NCBI GenBank assembly: GCA_002633005.1
Contig: NMRA01000155.1
Coordinates: forward strand, 581,536 to 645,535
Direction of reading: 5' to 3'
Length of the DNA: 64,000 nucleotides
Source of the DNA: Phoronis australis
Lineage: Eukaryota > Phoronida > Phoronidae
Shown piece after piece: positions 35,061-47,800 of this stretch. A program made the translations under genes and the position numbers. Each line of letters starts with the position of its first letter. The first letter of the stretch is position 1. The notes beneath the pieces were generated by a model. It was not told the origin of the DNA, ran no database searches, and saw only the letters and a list, made by a program, of their open reading frames with translations.

Positions 35061-37063
35061 TTTAAGTGTGGCAAAAATCGAAAAACAAAAGTTGTTTTAT
35101 TCGTTGTGTTAACATTTATTTAATTTTCAAAAAAATCAAATTCACTTTTTTTGTATTCACCTACCATAATTATTTTTTGCCTTTAATTTTGACATATAAA
35201 TTTTCACGTGACGTCTTTTTGTCACTGCTGTCTTTTTATTCGATCACAGGGTCATTGGTGTACGTTATATACTGTGCGATTAAAAGACATTTCGATGAGA
35301 ATTTTAGGCTCGTTTTACTCAGTTGATTGGTGAGTTCGTAGTGACTTGGTGCTCAGCTAATCTTGTACCTCTCCACTAGATGTCACTTTTACCACTTTTA
35401 CCAGCCACTGATCAAATTCTGTGACGCCATCAATTCTTGTGTAAATTAACTGTTTCAGCGCCATTTCTGAACGTGTGTAAACTACGGTTCAGGTAAGAGG
35501 TTATTTTGTGTAGGCGAAGGAAAAATTGTAGTCGTCGGATGTACAGGCGATGAAACTATTTTTCAGGGGTTATCTAAATTCGGGCTCGACGCTAGCATAA
35601 CGCATCTGCCAAATCAAATTCGACCCGACAAAATTTCCAGGTCGCCAAAAGCAAAAACCCAAATCGGCAAATCATGTCTTGAGAAATGCGAGGCCCTAAA
35701 ACAAGAACTCTGATATGTGAGATTGCAAAATTCGCGGCCGGTAGAAGCCGGTGCCGGTGGAAGGTTTTTGGCGAATTATGCCTCAGTGATCAGACCATCA
35801 AAGTTATGTTGTAGCCTGTAGGAACCTCTTGCGAATAGAGGGTCACCTTAGGAGGCGGTAGATGTCTTTAATTCCTTCCAACTCGAACAAATACTCCTGT
35901 AAATGTAATCAAACTTGTAACAAACTGGCAACTAGCCATTTTTACACTGTTCCGTGCAATACTGCGTGAATGTCATGAACAGACCCCACCATTTTTCACA
36001 GAAGTATTCCAATTTCCGTCTGTTTACTTCGTGTAGTATTGTAGTAGGGTGTGTGTTGAAATGCCTGAAATGGTGACTTCTTATTGTTACCAGATCACCA
36101 AACCAAATCTGAGATTGCATTGCATGGTGACATGCAGAACACCAAATGAAGCACTGAAATTAGTGACCACTATATCCAACAAGTGCCTGTGTCTATAGTC
36201 AGGTGGTGTCCCTTCGGTAACGGTCATTTTAGTAGTAACCTGTCTTTTTTCTATTTACTCAAGGAGTAGTGTAGTTTATAATGACCATAATTTTGTGACG
36301 GGTTTTATTTCACGCCATTTTTTACCCACTGGCCACATCATTCCAAAGCTGTTCGTACCGAGGCTAGGGTTGATAAGCTCTCAGTAACTTGTCAACTGAA
36401 GGTAAACTCTGAGAGTTGGAGATAACTCTTGTGTAAAAATGTAGGGAAAGTGTTTACTAGTATTGAATATCACAAAACCCAATATAAACATTGATCTTCA
36501 CTCAGCGGTGCAATACATCTCCTTTGGTTGTCACAGAAACACACACAATTACCTAGTTGGTCCACTCACCAACCCTGCTTGGGGTATGGTTTGTGGCCCT
36601 CCTGAGTAGTTTGCCAACTAATAGTTATGGCTGAGAGCTGACAATGTGTTACAAGTGAAAATATGCTGAAAAACCAGAAAGTCTAAAAAGTTCGGACCAA
36701 GACTTCGTGTGGAGAGCGTCCAAATGGACACCCTGATTCAAATTTAGACATCCTACCAAGGACTCCCTGTTTAGTATTCAAGTACACAACTAAAGTGAAA
36801 CAGTAAACTATGATGTCACTTTTAACTTGCTAGCAGCAGATCTGGGAGCTCATAATCATGCCCTGAGTAAAAAGTTTATCTAGATGTCCTGCTTTTCAAT
36901 TCTAGTCAAGCCTTCAAATAATTGGGACAATGGTAAAGTGGTTTCATTAAGAAGACAAAAAGTTTAAACTTTCCTCCATTTTCCAATAAGTCTTTTAAAG
37001 TTGATAACTAGACACTATCTAGCGAGAAATTCTTTATTCAAGAAAGTCTAGTGACCCACTACT
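35061..37063. other. Upstream intergenic region before Spc25
   Basis: I see no exon, RNA gene or clear repeat. Short open frames at 35066-35326 and 35932-36120 look like chance. The Spc25 promoter and any non-coding first exon should lie toward the right end. Confidence 0.45.
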
Positions 37064-37225
37064 CAATGGCGGATTTGGTGGGGCCAAGGGGCTATGCCCC
37101 CCCAAAAAAAATTCTCATATTCCCATATTCCAGTTTGCAGTTCCAGTGTGCGAATGTGTGACAGGCAAAATCCTGGCTAATACTCAGTCCTGCCCCCCCA
37201 TCTCAAAATCCTGGATCCGCCCCTG
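37064..37225. mobile_element. MITE, CAGTGGCGGAT family, 162 bases, 5-base target duplication
   Basis: Starts CAATGGCGGATTTGG and ends GGATCCGCCCCTG, flanked by CTACT on both sides (37059-37063 and 37226-37230). It is in the same orientation as, and very similar to, the element at 10299-10458. It lies about 70 bases before the first Spc25 coding exon. Confidence 0.75.
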
Positions 37226-37302
37226 CTACTATTGAGGTGCTTGTATACTAGGGAAGCTGTTACATCAGTTAGTTGAGTTTTGAACTTTGCAGGTTCAGCA
37301 GG

Positions 37303-40300
37303 ATGATGGATGTCGAGCAGCTAGGCGAGGAACAGACACGGCTGACAGAAAACTTGACGCAGGTGCAGGAAAGAATCGTGGACCAATGGCTGACTGCTGA
37401 TGTGCAAACTTACATGACAGAACAAAAGGCTCGTCATGATGAGATGATGTCACGGAGTAGAGCAGATATGGAGGCATTACGCACCACTCTGGACCAGCTA
37501 AAGGGACAGGCAAAAGTCAACCAACAGAGTTAGTCGAGTTAAATTGAATTATTTCTGAGGCATTAAGGTTATCTCAAACCATATTCACAAAAATTGAAGT
37601 TTTTAGCCATATTCCTCGCATGTCTAGCAGAATACCTTATCTTCATTCTCATGGAAATTTAATTATGAAATACATCATGTGCAATAAAAAAAGAAAAATG
37701 TAGAAACACCTTCAACTGCGTGGAAATGTATTTACTGTTTATCCAAGTTTAAAGGTTACATATTTGTAACTTTAGTCTCAGTTTCCACACAATTTTGGCT
37801 TAATGTTTGTGAGACTGTTACTCACTTGCTTTGTGCAAAACCTTTTAAAAAACTGCATTTCGTCCTGTTAAGTTGGCTAAAAATAAAAATCAAATTAAAC
37901 ATTACGCTCACATCAGAGTCAGACTCATGGTAGTCCTTCCTATGGTAGGATTCTATTTCCATTGCCATACACGCACAATTTTCTAATTCGCAATTTAAGG
38001 GTTAGTCGTTTCCAATAAAGTCTGAACCAGTTTCTTGACTAGCTTATGGTTTTAATGTTTTGGTCTTAAGCATTACAGGAAAGGATGGAAATACTGCGAA
38101 GTATGAGAACTGAGTTGGAGGCCGTCGAGCGTGACACGGACGCTGTGCTGAGAGAGAAGGAAGTAGCCGAAGGCTTACTCTCGCAGACTCAGGCTAGCGT
38201 GGGTAAAGAAGCAGAACGTAAGAGTAAAACATGGCTAACATTCACAATGAACACCAGTTTTGCGCAGTTGCACTTTTAGATTTGTTTGTGTCAGGCCTTG
38301 GTACATTCTCTATTCATCATTCAATTTATATTAACTTGTCAGTGTGGCAGTGCAGTCACATGTACCTTCACTTCTGTAATTTTAAAATGGACATTCTCTT
38401 GACTGTAAAATTTTTTTTTGAACATCGCACTGGACTCCTGAGTAGAGCCTTGTGACTGAGCTGTAAAATAGTTGGATGTGCGATAGCAGTTTTATCCAAA
38501 CTATCCATTCAGTCAGGTACTATTGACAGTGTTAATTTAAGTGCATCATTATGTAGCCCTTGCACGTGAGAGTATTATGGTCCTGTTAATAAATTGAATG
38601 GTTTAGGATTGACGGTATTGTTTAGAACTGCTTGCAATCCGCCAAAAAGACCAACCTTATATTTGAACCACGAACGGTTATGAAACTGTAGCGATTTCAA
38701 GTTTAGGAAGAACTGTTAGGTTGATAATGCTAGAGGTCATGTTTGGCACAAGAACATTCATTGAACCTGCTTGGTATCAACCACTGACAGATTGTTAGTG
38801 GCCATGTTTGACACAAAGACATTCATTGAACCTGCTTGGTATCAACCTCTGACAAATTTTCACATCTTCCCATGTGCCGAAATTACGGTACTTCTAATTT
38901 GAGTAAGAAATAATTGCAACCAAAATTTACAGATAAATTAATAGTAGTAATAGTAGCTGTGATGTGAAAGAAGTTTCATTTATTATGTCATGATGCAAGT
39001 GACAAAACTTTGTTTCAATTGCCCTTTGCTGTCTGTTCAACAGTGTTGACAACACAGGAGAAAGCAACCCAGCAACGACTAGTTGAACTAGAGAAGTCAG
39101 CTGATTGGTTCAAGGACAGACTTGGCTTGAGGTTTAAGAAGGCTACAGGTAAGCGTTAGATTGGCTTGTTAACACCAGGCTGTAGTTATGGCATTGTACA
39201 GGTAAGTATTGGATGGGCTAGTGAGCACCAGGCTGTAGTTCTGGCATTTTACAGGTAAGTATTGGATGTGCTAGTGAACACCAGACTGTAGTTATGGCAT
39301 TGTACAGGTAAGTATTGGATGGGCTATTTAACACCAGGCTGTAGTTATGGCATTGTACAGGTATGGATGGGGTAGTTACAAACAGTCGTTATTACCACAT
39401 TTTCAATTATTTAAGTGTTGCGTGATCTGGTACTTCACATCAGTTGGTAATTACTGGAGAATAATAACTCTTTCACTCTTTAATTACACATTATTACATT
39501 AAAGGTGTCCATGCGTGTTAGGTAAGTTCACAGTTCTCGTCATTTTCAGGACTACAATACGTACACTTTAGGCAGAGATGAAGTCAAGGCTTGCTTCTTA
39601 AATAGGCTTTTGTCGACATGAAAATATCAATGTGAAAAGACACTTATAACAAAATGATAAAAAGCTTTAACATCTGATACTCAGGAAACTAAAATTCTTT
39701 GTTTCAACATCACACCAATCCCTTGTGACTGAGCTGTGTTGAATAGTTGGATGTATGCAATTTTCAGCAGTTTTAACCACTGTGAGTTTAAATGAGTCAT
39801 TGTGTAGCATTTGAATATGACAGTGTTATAAAATGGTTTGAGAGTGAGGCCCACAATATTGTTTGAAGCTTAGCATCTGCCAAAAGACCAACTTTTGGTT
39901 TAGACCTCTGACAAAATACCCTTGAAAGTGACAATAATACTTAGGGCTGTTCCAGCAAAATCTGTGTGGGAGCGGGGGGAAGGCAACTGAAATAAAAATT
40001 TATGGGTGGTTGCGTTTGATTTAAATTCAAAATGGCTGGTGGTCGTACTTCAAAAAAATTAAAATTTACAGGTCGTTGTTGTTTCATTGGGCCATAAATG
40101 TTTGATGGTGGGTAATTTTAGTAAATTTTATAAACAATCCGCACAGAATCAAAAACTGAAACAAAAATGCTACTTGCAAAAAGCTCCGACTTTTTCACTC
40201 ACTCNTAACTTCCTGTTCGTTAACCCTTGCCCTTGCCAAGATCCTTTCTAGAATCTTCCACGAGATGGCTCTGTCATACAATTGCTTCTGTATACTGTAG

Positions 40301-42273
40301 CAAGTCTTTATGCTTCAACTACTATAGCGCATCTAATTATCTTGCTGATTTCAGCCCATAATATAACATTCTACTTATTTAGTGATTGGCTAATAAAAAT
40401 CACATGATCATATCCACTCGTATTATTGGCTGTTACAATTTGTTCTCAGAATATTCTAGAATCTCTAGAGTACTTTGACCCCAGAACCCAAAGTTGTAAA
40501 CACCATCTAAAAATAGATTTCGACGTTAAAATACATGTCAGCAAGTCTGACCCCATGATTTAAAAGTACATATAAATTGAACAAATTTTGGGCAACTTAA
40601 AATGGATCTATTCTTACTAATTACTTAATCAATATTTATTCTGACACGTGATCTAGTACTTCACATCAGTTGGTAATTACTGGAGAATAATAACTCTTTC
40701 ACACTTTAATTACACATTATTACATTAAAGGTGTCCATGAGTGTTAGGTCAGTTCACAGTTCTTGTCCTTTTCAGGACTACAATACGTACACTTTAGGCA
40801 GAGATGGAGTCAAGGCTTGCTTCTTAAATATGCTTTTGTCGTCATGAAAATATCAATGTGAAAAGACAAAATTAATTATTGCTTTTTCACATCACTTAAT
40901 TATTACAAAATGATCAAAAGCTTTAACATCTGATACTCAGGAAACTAAAATTCCTTGTTTCAACATCGCACTGATCCCTTGTGACTGAGCTGTGTTGAAT
41001 AGTTGGATATATGCAATTTTCAGTAGTTTTAACCACTGTAAGTTTAAATGAGTCATTGTGTAGCATTTGAATATGACAGTGTTATAAAATGGTTTGAGAG
41101 TGAGGCCCACAATATTGTTTGAAGCTTAGCATCTGCCAAAAGACCAACTTTTGGTTTAGACCTCTGACAAAATACTCTTGAAAGTGGCAATAATACTAAT
41201 AGGAATGAAAGTGACAATAGGTTTGAGCGGTCCTTTAATTTACTAGACTGGATTCCCTACTTGACATGATGACATTCTGTGACAAAACGTGCTTGTCTGA
41301 AAGCCAATGACAAGTGACATTTTGAGAATCTTGTGACAAAATATGAGCCAAGTAGTTAAGTGACAGTGATTTGTTGGGTTCACAGTTATTTTGTTCTGCA
41401 AGTTGTAAAATTATGAAATTCATCATTATCACTGATGAATATTGTCTCTCGCATAGATGACAAAAGCAAATTTAATGTGACTTATACATGCAAAAAGCAC
41501 CATTGCTTTGGCAGTTGTGGCTTGTCATCAAATATGAATTAATTCTGTGCTCTCCTAATTGTTGCAGGTAACCAGCTGCAGTTCATATTCACGTGCATTC
41601 ACCCAGAACCACAGAAACAAGATCGCGTGTTCTTCTTCAATGTCAAGATCAGTTCAGATCAAAAATACATCGGTAAGCACTGTCAAGAAACATTCACTGT
41701 TCTATCGGCCATGTTTGTCTCAATGCATTTCCACGACAAGTCGTATTGCGTTCAAAGTTGTCTCTGAAGTTTGTGTTTCTCTTTTTATATGCCTAAACCT
41801 TGGGTATTAACTCAGTCTAGTACAAAACTGCTCTTTTGAATTTAATATACGCTGGTCATGACAATAATAAAGGACAGTGCATCTTGAGTGTTACAGAATG
41901 GTTTATTACCTCAAGAATTTAATTGGAACAAAACCACTTGAGGGTAACGGAGTAGTTGTTGATGAAACCAGCCCTATGGAGCTTTGTCAATTGATGAAAA
42001 AATGGCGTCTACTGTTTCAGTCGGTGGTTTAGTCTCTTTGCACTGCATAAAGCCATGCTCATTTACCACCATGTACACTCTGATGAATCACACTATGTTT
42101 ACCATGAGTGTCTCGTTGATTGGAATTGATGGAAATTGTTTGTTACAGTGTCAGATTGTGAGCCAGCGGTGCCTGACATTGAGCAGTTGGTGGAGAAATT
42201 GAACGTTACAAACAACCTCCGGTCATTTGTTATTGAAATTAGGAAGAGGTTCAAGGCTCTGGCTACGTCTTAA
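37303..42273 (+). CDS. SPC25: Kinetochore protein Spc25
   Basis: Five exons: 37303-37528 (coding part; the exon may begin at 37293 after TTTGCAG), 38071-38217, 39044-39148, 41568-41672 and 42149-42273. Phases match and give 708 bases, 235 residues; the human protein has 224. Residues 1 to about 125 are charged and helical (coiled coil). FKDRLGLRFKKATGNQLQFIFT marks entry to the C-terminal globular domain, which ends RSFVIEIRKRFKALATS. Spc25 pairs with Spc24 in the Ndc80 complex and joins kinetochores to spindle microtubules. The start ATG at 37303 (or 37306) was chosen because a splice acceptor lies just before it. An in-frame ATG at 37273 is the alternative. The exon 2 acceptor is ambiguous: TTAAG at 38070 keeps phase, whereas TACAG at 38078 would need another exon 1 donor. 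Confidence 0.88.
38735..38870. repeat. Two-copy tandem repeat, about 66-base unit, in an Spc25 intron
   Basis: ACATTCATTGAACCTGCTTG followed by GTATCAACC occurs at about 38753 and 38819, within a longer match that includes ATGTTTG(G/A)CACAA. Confidence 0.75.
39135..39375. repeat. 53-base tandem repeat over the donor of Spc25 exon 3
   Basis: The exon end ACAG|GTAAG recurs with period 53: GT at 39149 (true donor), 39202, 39255, 39308 and 39361. Each unit contains CACCAG(G/A)CTGTAGTT and GGCATT(G/T)TACAG. Units 2-4 have GTAAGT, a better donor consensus than the true site (GTAAGC). The last is GTATGG. Confidence 0.9.
39421..39940. repeat. First copy of a half-kilobase direct repeat in an Spc25 intron
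   Basis: It matches 40647-41196 in the same orientation nearly throughout, from CGTGATCT to ACAATAATAC. The second copy has about 36 extra bases near 40870. The interval 39943-40646 between the copies begins with the GGGCTGTTCCAGCA sequence also seen at the retroelement 3' tail (2818), and has an N at 40205. Confidence 0.85.
40647..41196. repeat. Second copy of the half-kilobase direct repeat in an Spc25 intron
   Basis: Partner of 39421-39940. No open frame or splice signal of interest was seen. Confidence 0.85.
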
Positions 42274-42282
42274 TTCCCTTTC

Positions 42283-42440
42283 ACTAGACCACTACTGTGT
42301 ACTGATCAGGGGTGTATAGTCACGTGGTTAGTGGCAGACTTTCACTAGACCAGCAATGTGTACTCAGCAGGGCTGGTATAGGCATGTGGTCAAGTACTGG
42401 TTAGGGCTGGTACATAGACATGTGGTTAGTGACAGAATCA
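42283..42440. repeat. Degenerate tandem repeat downstream of the Spc25 stop
   Basis: About two and a half copies of a unit of roughly 60 bases containing TTTCACTAGACCA, TGTGTACT, AGGG(C/G)TG and a CACGTGGTTAGTG-like end. It lies in the probable 3' UTR of Spc25. Confidence 0.6.
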
Positions 42441-44827
42441 ATTATTTATTTTTGTATAGAAACTTCATTATGGTCTCATCAGTTATTATGGCAGGATTTA
42501 AAGATGCTCTTGATCTGTTTTGAAATGAAGGCACACGTCGTTGTCCAGTATGTCAACCAACAGTCTTTGACGAATATTAGAGTTTCACACATTGAATCTC
42601 AAACTACAGGTAATTGGGCTTAAATGAACAAACAATTCTTTGTGAAGTCAGCAAATCAAATTTCATGCATTTTTGTTTCTATACGTGCCTCTTTAAATTG
42701 ATAAGCATTCATCTTGGTTTCCAAGTAAATACGCTATCTAAACTGCTACATGTCGGAAGCATTTATTTCATCCCCACCCTCACTCGGAGACCAGTGGATG
42801 TGTTTCTCAATATAAAGTAAATTACATGGAAAACGCTTTAATATGAGCAGTTTAAAGCTTGCGCCACTTGAAATGTTTGGTATGAGCTAGATTCTTATTG
42901 CTGAGGAAAGTTTGCATTAGGATGACGACAGCCATTGGAGGTGATGAGATGACGAAATGGCTTTATAAGTAAGACTATAGGAGTGCCGAATAATTCAACA
43001 GTATTCATTAATCAAGTTCAGTATATCTCATGAAAGCTGAATATGCACACACGTCATGTGGATTCTCGAACCTCCATTTAGTAAGAAACTATCACATTCG
43101 TTTGTTAAGTGATGAAGCAATTTGGACCCACAATAGGAATGCAATTAGTCACATCACATTTTCAAAAAAATTGCGGGTTTTGTATATTAAGAACAATTTA
43201 GAATTTGAAATTTTTACAAAATTATTTGTATTGATCGGTGGCTCCTCCGACACTGGCTGCACCAATTGTATACTCTAGGCAGGATCAAGACTGGCCAGAT
43301 CTATGGCCTGGAAATAATTTTCCAGAGCCTTAGTAATTAACACCGATCCGTAAGTCTGGCCAAATTATTATTGTTTTTAATTATACCATTTTAAGTTTAT
43401 TCAACTGTTTCGAAATTGTCAAAATGATGCCACACTATACATTGAAGCAGTTAATTCCACCCTTTCACAGTGCCCTCTGTGGGGCAGTGGCAGAGTACGA
43501 GGACCTTCTGTGGGGCAGTGGCAGAGTACTGGGATGATGAATGTGTGGTCTCAATGTGTGGACTGTCATTAACAATTTGTCTAGGAATGAGTCTTGTCAA
43601 GTATGGTGAATGCTTTCTATATACACTTTATCTTGAACGACTCCAAGAACACAAACTTGAGCAGAATACAATTATTTAGTGTCTTGTTACTGCCGAGCCA
43701 CAAGTTATGGAGACATTTCTCAACTTGCTATTTGTTACGTCAAATAGTGTACTACATTGCCAACCACTTTAAAACCTGTCTTCACTTCAGAGCACGTTTT
43801 AACTTAATTTTGAGCTGAACTAATTGAATAAACTGTCTTTGTATAGTTAACAGTTTTCACTTCGTTTTCACATGAATGCTGGATGTATACGTTCATGTCT
43901 AACGTTTCCACAACCAAAAAGACAGCGCTCGTTTGAGGTAGTGTTCTCACACGTTATTGTTACAACTACCAGACACTCAGTTACCCACAACTTATGGGTA
44001 AAGGAGCAGCACTTCAACTGTGAACACAAATACACAATACAGCACAACATGAGAGTATGTACAGCACAGTGTTTGCAATCACCATTGACACATAGAGGAA
44101 AATTTTACATGCGACTCAACGTTCCACAAATAAACAGGCTGTTGTGATAGAAATATTTTTTGTGTTGTGAAATTAAAAGTGAAATAAACGTATTTTGCAT
44201 GAATAAAGTGAAAATAATGATGATGGGAGATGAAACTGGAAATCAGAACTAAAAAAACAAGACATCCTCTTAAGAGTAAAATTCCAAGCCCTAATAAGTC
44301 AAGTATTCTAAATAAACCACTGGGCAGTCATTTGCATTGTAAGCGCCATCTTCCCCAATGACCGAAAATGACAGAAAGTCGACAGTAAAGTTAGTAAGGT
44401 GGCCACACCATTATGTATTCAAATTTTGCCGATTGGCCGTTACCTGTAAATTATGTCAACAGAATTGGACATCATGATGGGGAAAACACTAATTACTTAT
44501 GTCTGGGTTGTATTAAGCCGAGGTTAATGTCACATTTTCAAAGTCAGATTGGGTTGTTGGGGACAATAGACTTAACGATCTATTTAATATTTACAGAAGT
44601 GACACGATCCAAGGGCTTTTGATTCTGTGCCAGCTGGCTGGGCCTCAGTCAGAACAGGATATGACACTCCGTAAAAAAATTTGTTATATTTACAACGGAG
44701 GTAACCACATCAGTTTTCACTGCTTTCCTTGGGAGCCCTCGGTTTGTTAATATTGAATTTGTACACTATAGCTAGTTAACCTGAACGTATATATTGTTGT
44801 AAACTCGAGATGTTTTGTTAAAGATTT
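42441..44827. other. Interval between the convergent Spc25 and RPL27 genes
   Basis: No recognised gene. It contains a two-copy 35-base repeat (TCTGTGGGGCAGTGGCAGAG) at about 43467-43535. A plus-strand AATAAA at 43827-43832 could be a distal Spc25 polyadenylation signal but is 1.5 kb past the stop. Short open frames here look like chance. Confidence 0.45.
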
Positions 44828-44833
44828 TTTATT
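44828..44833 (-). terminator. Polyadenylation signal of RPL27
   Basis: AATAAA on the minus strand, 23 bases after the RPL27 stop at 44856. A very short 3' UTR is typical of ribosomal protein genes. Confidence 0.7.
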
Positions 44834-44855
44834 ATTTTTTTGTTATACAGGAAAT

Positions 44856-47800
44856 TTAGAATCGCAGCTTTTGGAAAAACCACTTGTTTTTGCCAGTCTT
44901 GTACCTGAAACAAAAAAGCAAATTGTCACCAACACTTATGACCACTTCAAGTAATATAACAAGACCTCATGGATAGTTCCAACAATCACAGCTAGGACAC
45001 ATCCACCATAGGTACAGTTGAGACAGTCTCGCAAGCGCAATGCAATATGGCGGAAGTCCTAACCAATCATAGTACTCTACAAATATAGCTGCATTATCAA
45101 AATGAGTTCCGTACATACTAACGAATTGTGCATCTTCCTGCACCACAACTGACTGAGTTATCTGCTCGCCATGTCAGCAATATCCACTACAGAGCTTTCC
45201 ATAACAAATAACAGAAAGGATATGCGCAAATGGTACTGCTCATTTTTTCAAACATAAGTCAAAACCATCCAAATTTAATGAAATCCTTCATTCAACTTGA
45301 TCTTGAGGCAAACATGGCAGAAGTAAAAATGTCACCAGGGGAAACATCAGTAGTCAACACTTGCAAGAATGTCAGCCAGGCTTAAGCAGAAACCAGTGTT
45401 GAATTCCGTGAATATTCTTTGGTTCAAATGGCAGACAGAAAAAAAAACACCAACATAAATCTGCTACAAGGGGGCACAGAATATGCGGGGGTTATGTGAA
45501 AATGGACAGGTGCTTCTTTATAGAAATGCACCTTATTCATTAATTTCCACCAAGGGACTTTGTAGTTCGAGGGAGGGTGCAAAAATGGAAAACTGCGACA
45601 CAGAGGCACAGCAGTTGCTAGGTCTTTGTCAGGAACATAAATTGCATGAGGTCCCCTTCAAGAACTCAGCAAATATTCATTACGAAAATCAACACCAGCC
45701 ATGACTCAGTAGAAGTAGATTTGTCAAATTTCATAGGGGAAAGAAAAATGTTGCCACTAGCCTAGGGGGCACAACAGGGTTGGTTTCCCTCCAAATCAAT
45801 GACAACCGAGCTCTTGCCAACAAGAACATATCCCTCACAATTCATAACTATCCATCAAATCATTCAGCAGATAGAGAGGTGTATGCTAAAAATGGACACT
45901 AGAGTACTAAATCTGCCACTAGGGGGCTCACACAACATGAAAAGCCTGGAGACCTCACTGTCTGCACAAAAACACTTGCCAAGTTCAGTAGCAAAAACAA
46001 ACAAAAAATGCCATGACATGGCACACATTCATACAAATATGTTTCAAGATCCAGGTGCACACAAACACCGGATAGAGACAAGAGCAATATGGACAACACA
46101 AGTATATGTGGACACATAAAAATTCCAACTTTACAAGAGCTACACAATCCTGGTCAACACTACAACGTTCACTCCCATTCAATGAGTTCATATATGAAGC
46201 CTGCCAATCTGTTCACTCAACTGGTGCCACCACCAAGGTTTCATCTGATTTATAAAACACAATATCCTACAAGTAGAGGTAAAAACTCAAAGCATTGTAT
46301 TTCAAATTTGTCACAAGTAAGCCAAACCGGTAACTGCCTGACTCCTATAAAGATGTAGAGAAAGTTAAAACATGTGGAAGAATACTGTAGTACTTGGTTT
46401 CCTGAATGTGAATATGCAACAACCTTCAAATCCAATTTCACTAAACACAACTTAACACAATTTGGGCAGTTGACAAGACAAGTGTTGACGCGAGGCTCAC
46501 CTCTCCTCAAACCTGGCCTTCACCTCCCTCCTGGCTTTCCTCCTCAAAGCAGGGTCTCTGAATGCATCTTTATTAACCACCTGTTTGTCCATGTTGACAT
46601 CAACGGAGTACCTGCAGCAGTAATAANATTTTATATTTTAACCTATTAAAAATAATTAAAAAATTATGGGTCATGGGTTGGAGAAATAAATGAAAAATAT
46701 GAGCGGTGGGTACGACATAAAAGTGCCTTCCCCCCCTCCCATACATATTTTGCTGGAACAGCCCTGAGCAATCTCACAGATAGGGTGAATTATTCGTAAA
46801 TATCAGGCACATTGTAACACCGTGATTGTATATCACTCTCACATATATGGTGCTGCATCAGTTAGTTATACCCCAGGCATGCTGTAACAGTGTGATTTGA
46901 CAGCACTGTCACAGACATGGTAAATCATTTATACACACCAGCCACTAGGTAACAGAGGCTGGACAGCACTATCACATATGGTGCATCTTTTATTTACAAC
47001 AGGCACTATGTAACAAGACTTCGTAGCACTGCCACGTATGGCGTCACAGTGAGACAATTTACAGAACTAACAAAAATGGTGAATGAGAGAGGTCACAAGT
47101 TGTTTGGGAAGTAGATTTTGAAGAATTACTGCCTAACTCACACAAAGGGTTTATAAAAGTGGTCAGTCTTGGTGAATCAGTTCATTTGTTACACAGACAA
47201 CTCTTCCAAATACACAACCAATACACTTATACTGGCAACGTGATGTTCTTCAAAATTTTTGGAACAATGTATTGTTGAAGATTGGGTTAGAAAAAAAAAC
47301 AATATCTCCCTGGGTACAAATGTACTCACAGTTTTCTTTGGAAACAGATGTAGCCAATTTAAAATTTAATCTTGTGTCTTTGCAAGTTCCATTTATATAA
47401 GCAACGTCTCAATGGTAAACCTCCAAATTTAATTATATTAACAAAAGAAATTAACAGTTACTACTCCTGTGAAAAATATATTTATTCAAAAAATTTACAA
47501 ATAGAAAAATTTACAAACAGGTGGCTACAAATGCATAATTTGATAGCAATGTAAGGATATTTTAACATTCCAAAATACTATCTCCCCTTTTCAGAGCCAT
47601 ATACTACTACACTGTCTTGTATGTTCTTTTTCTTTAAATGTATAAAATCCGGTACAAGTATACATTTAACTTAGTAAACTTTAATTTCATTGAATTGTAA
47701 AGGCAAGGGAAGCCCAGACCCTTGCTCTTGCTTATGTTGAACTGGGAGAATAAAAAAAAAAACAATACACAAAGAAAAGAAGCCAACATCTGGTACAACA

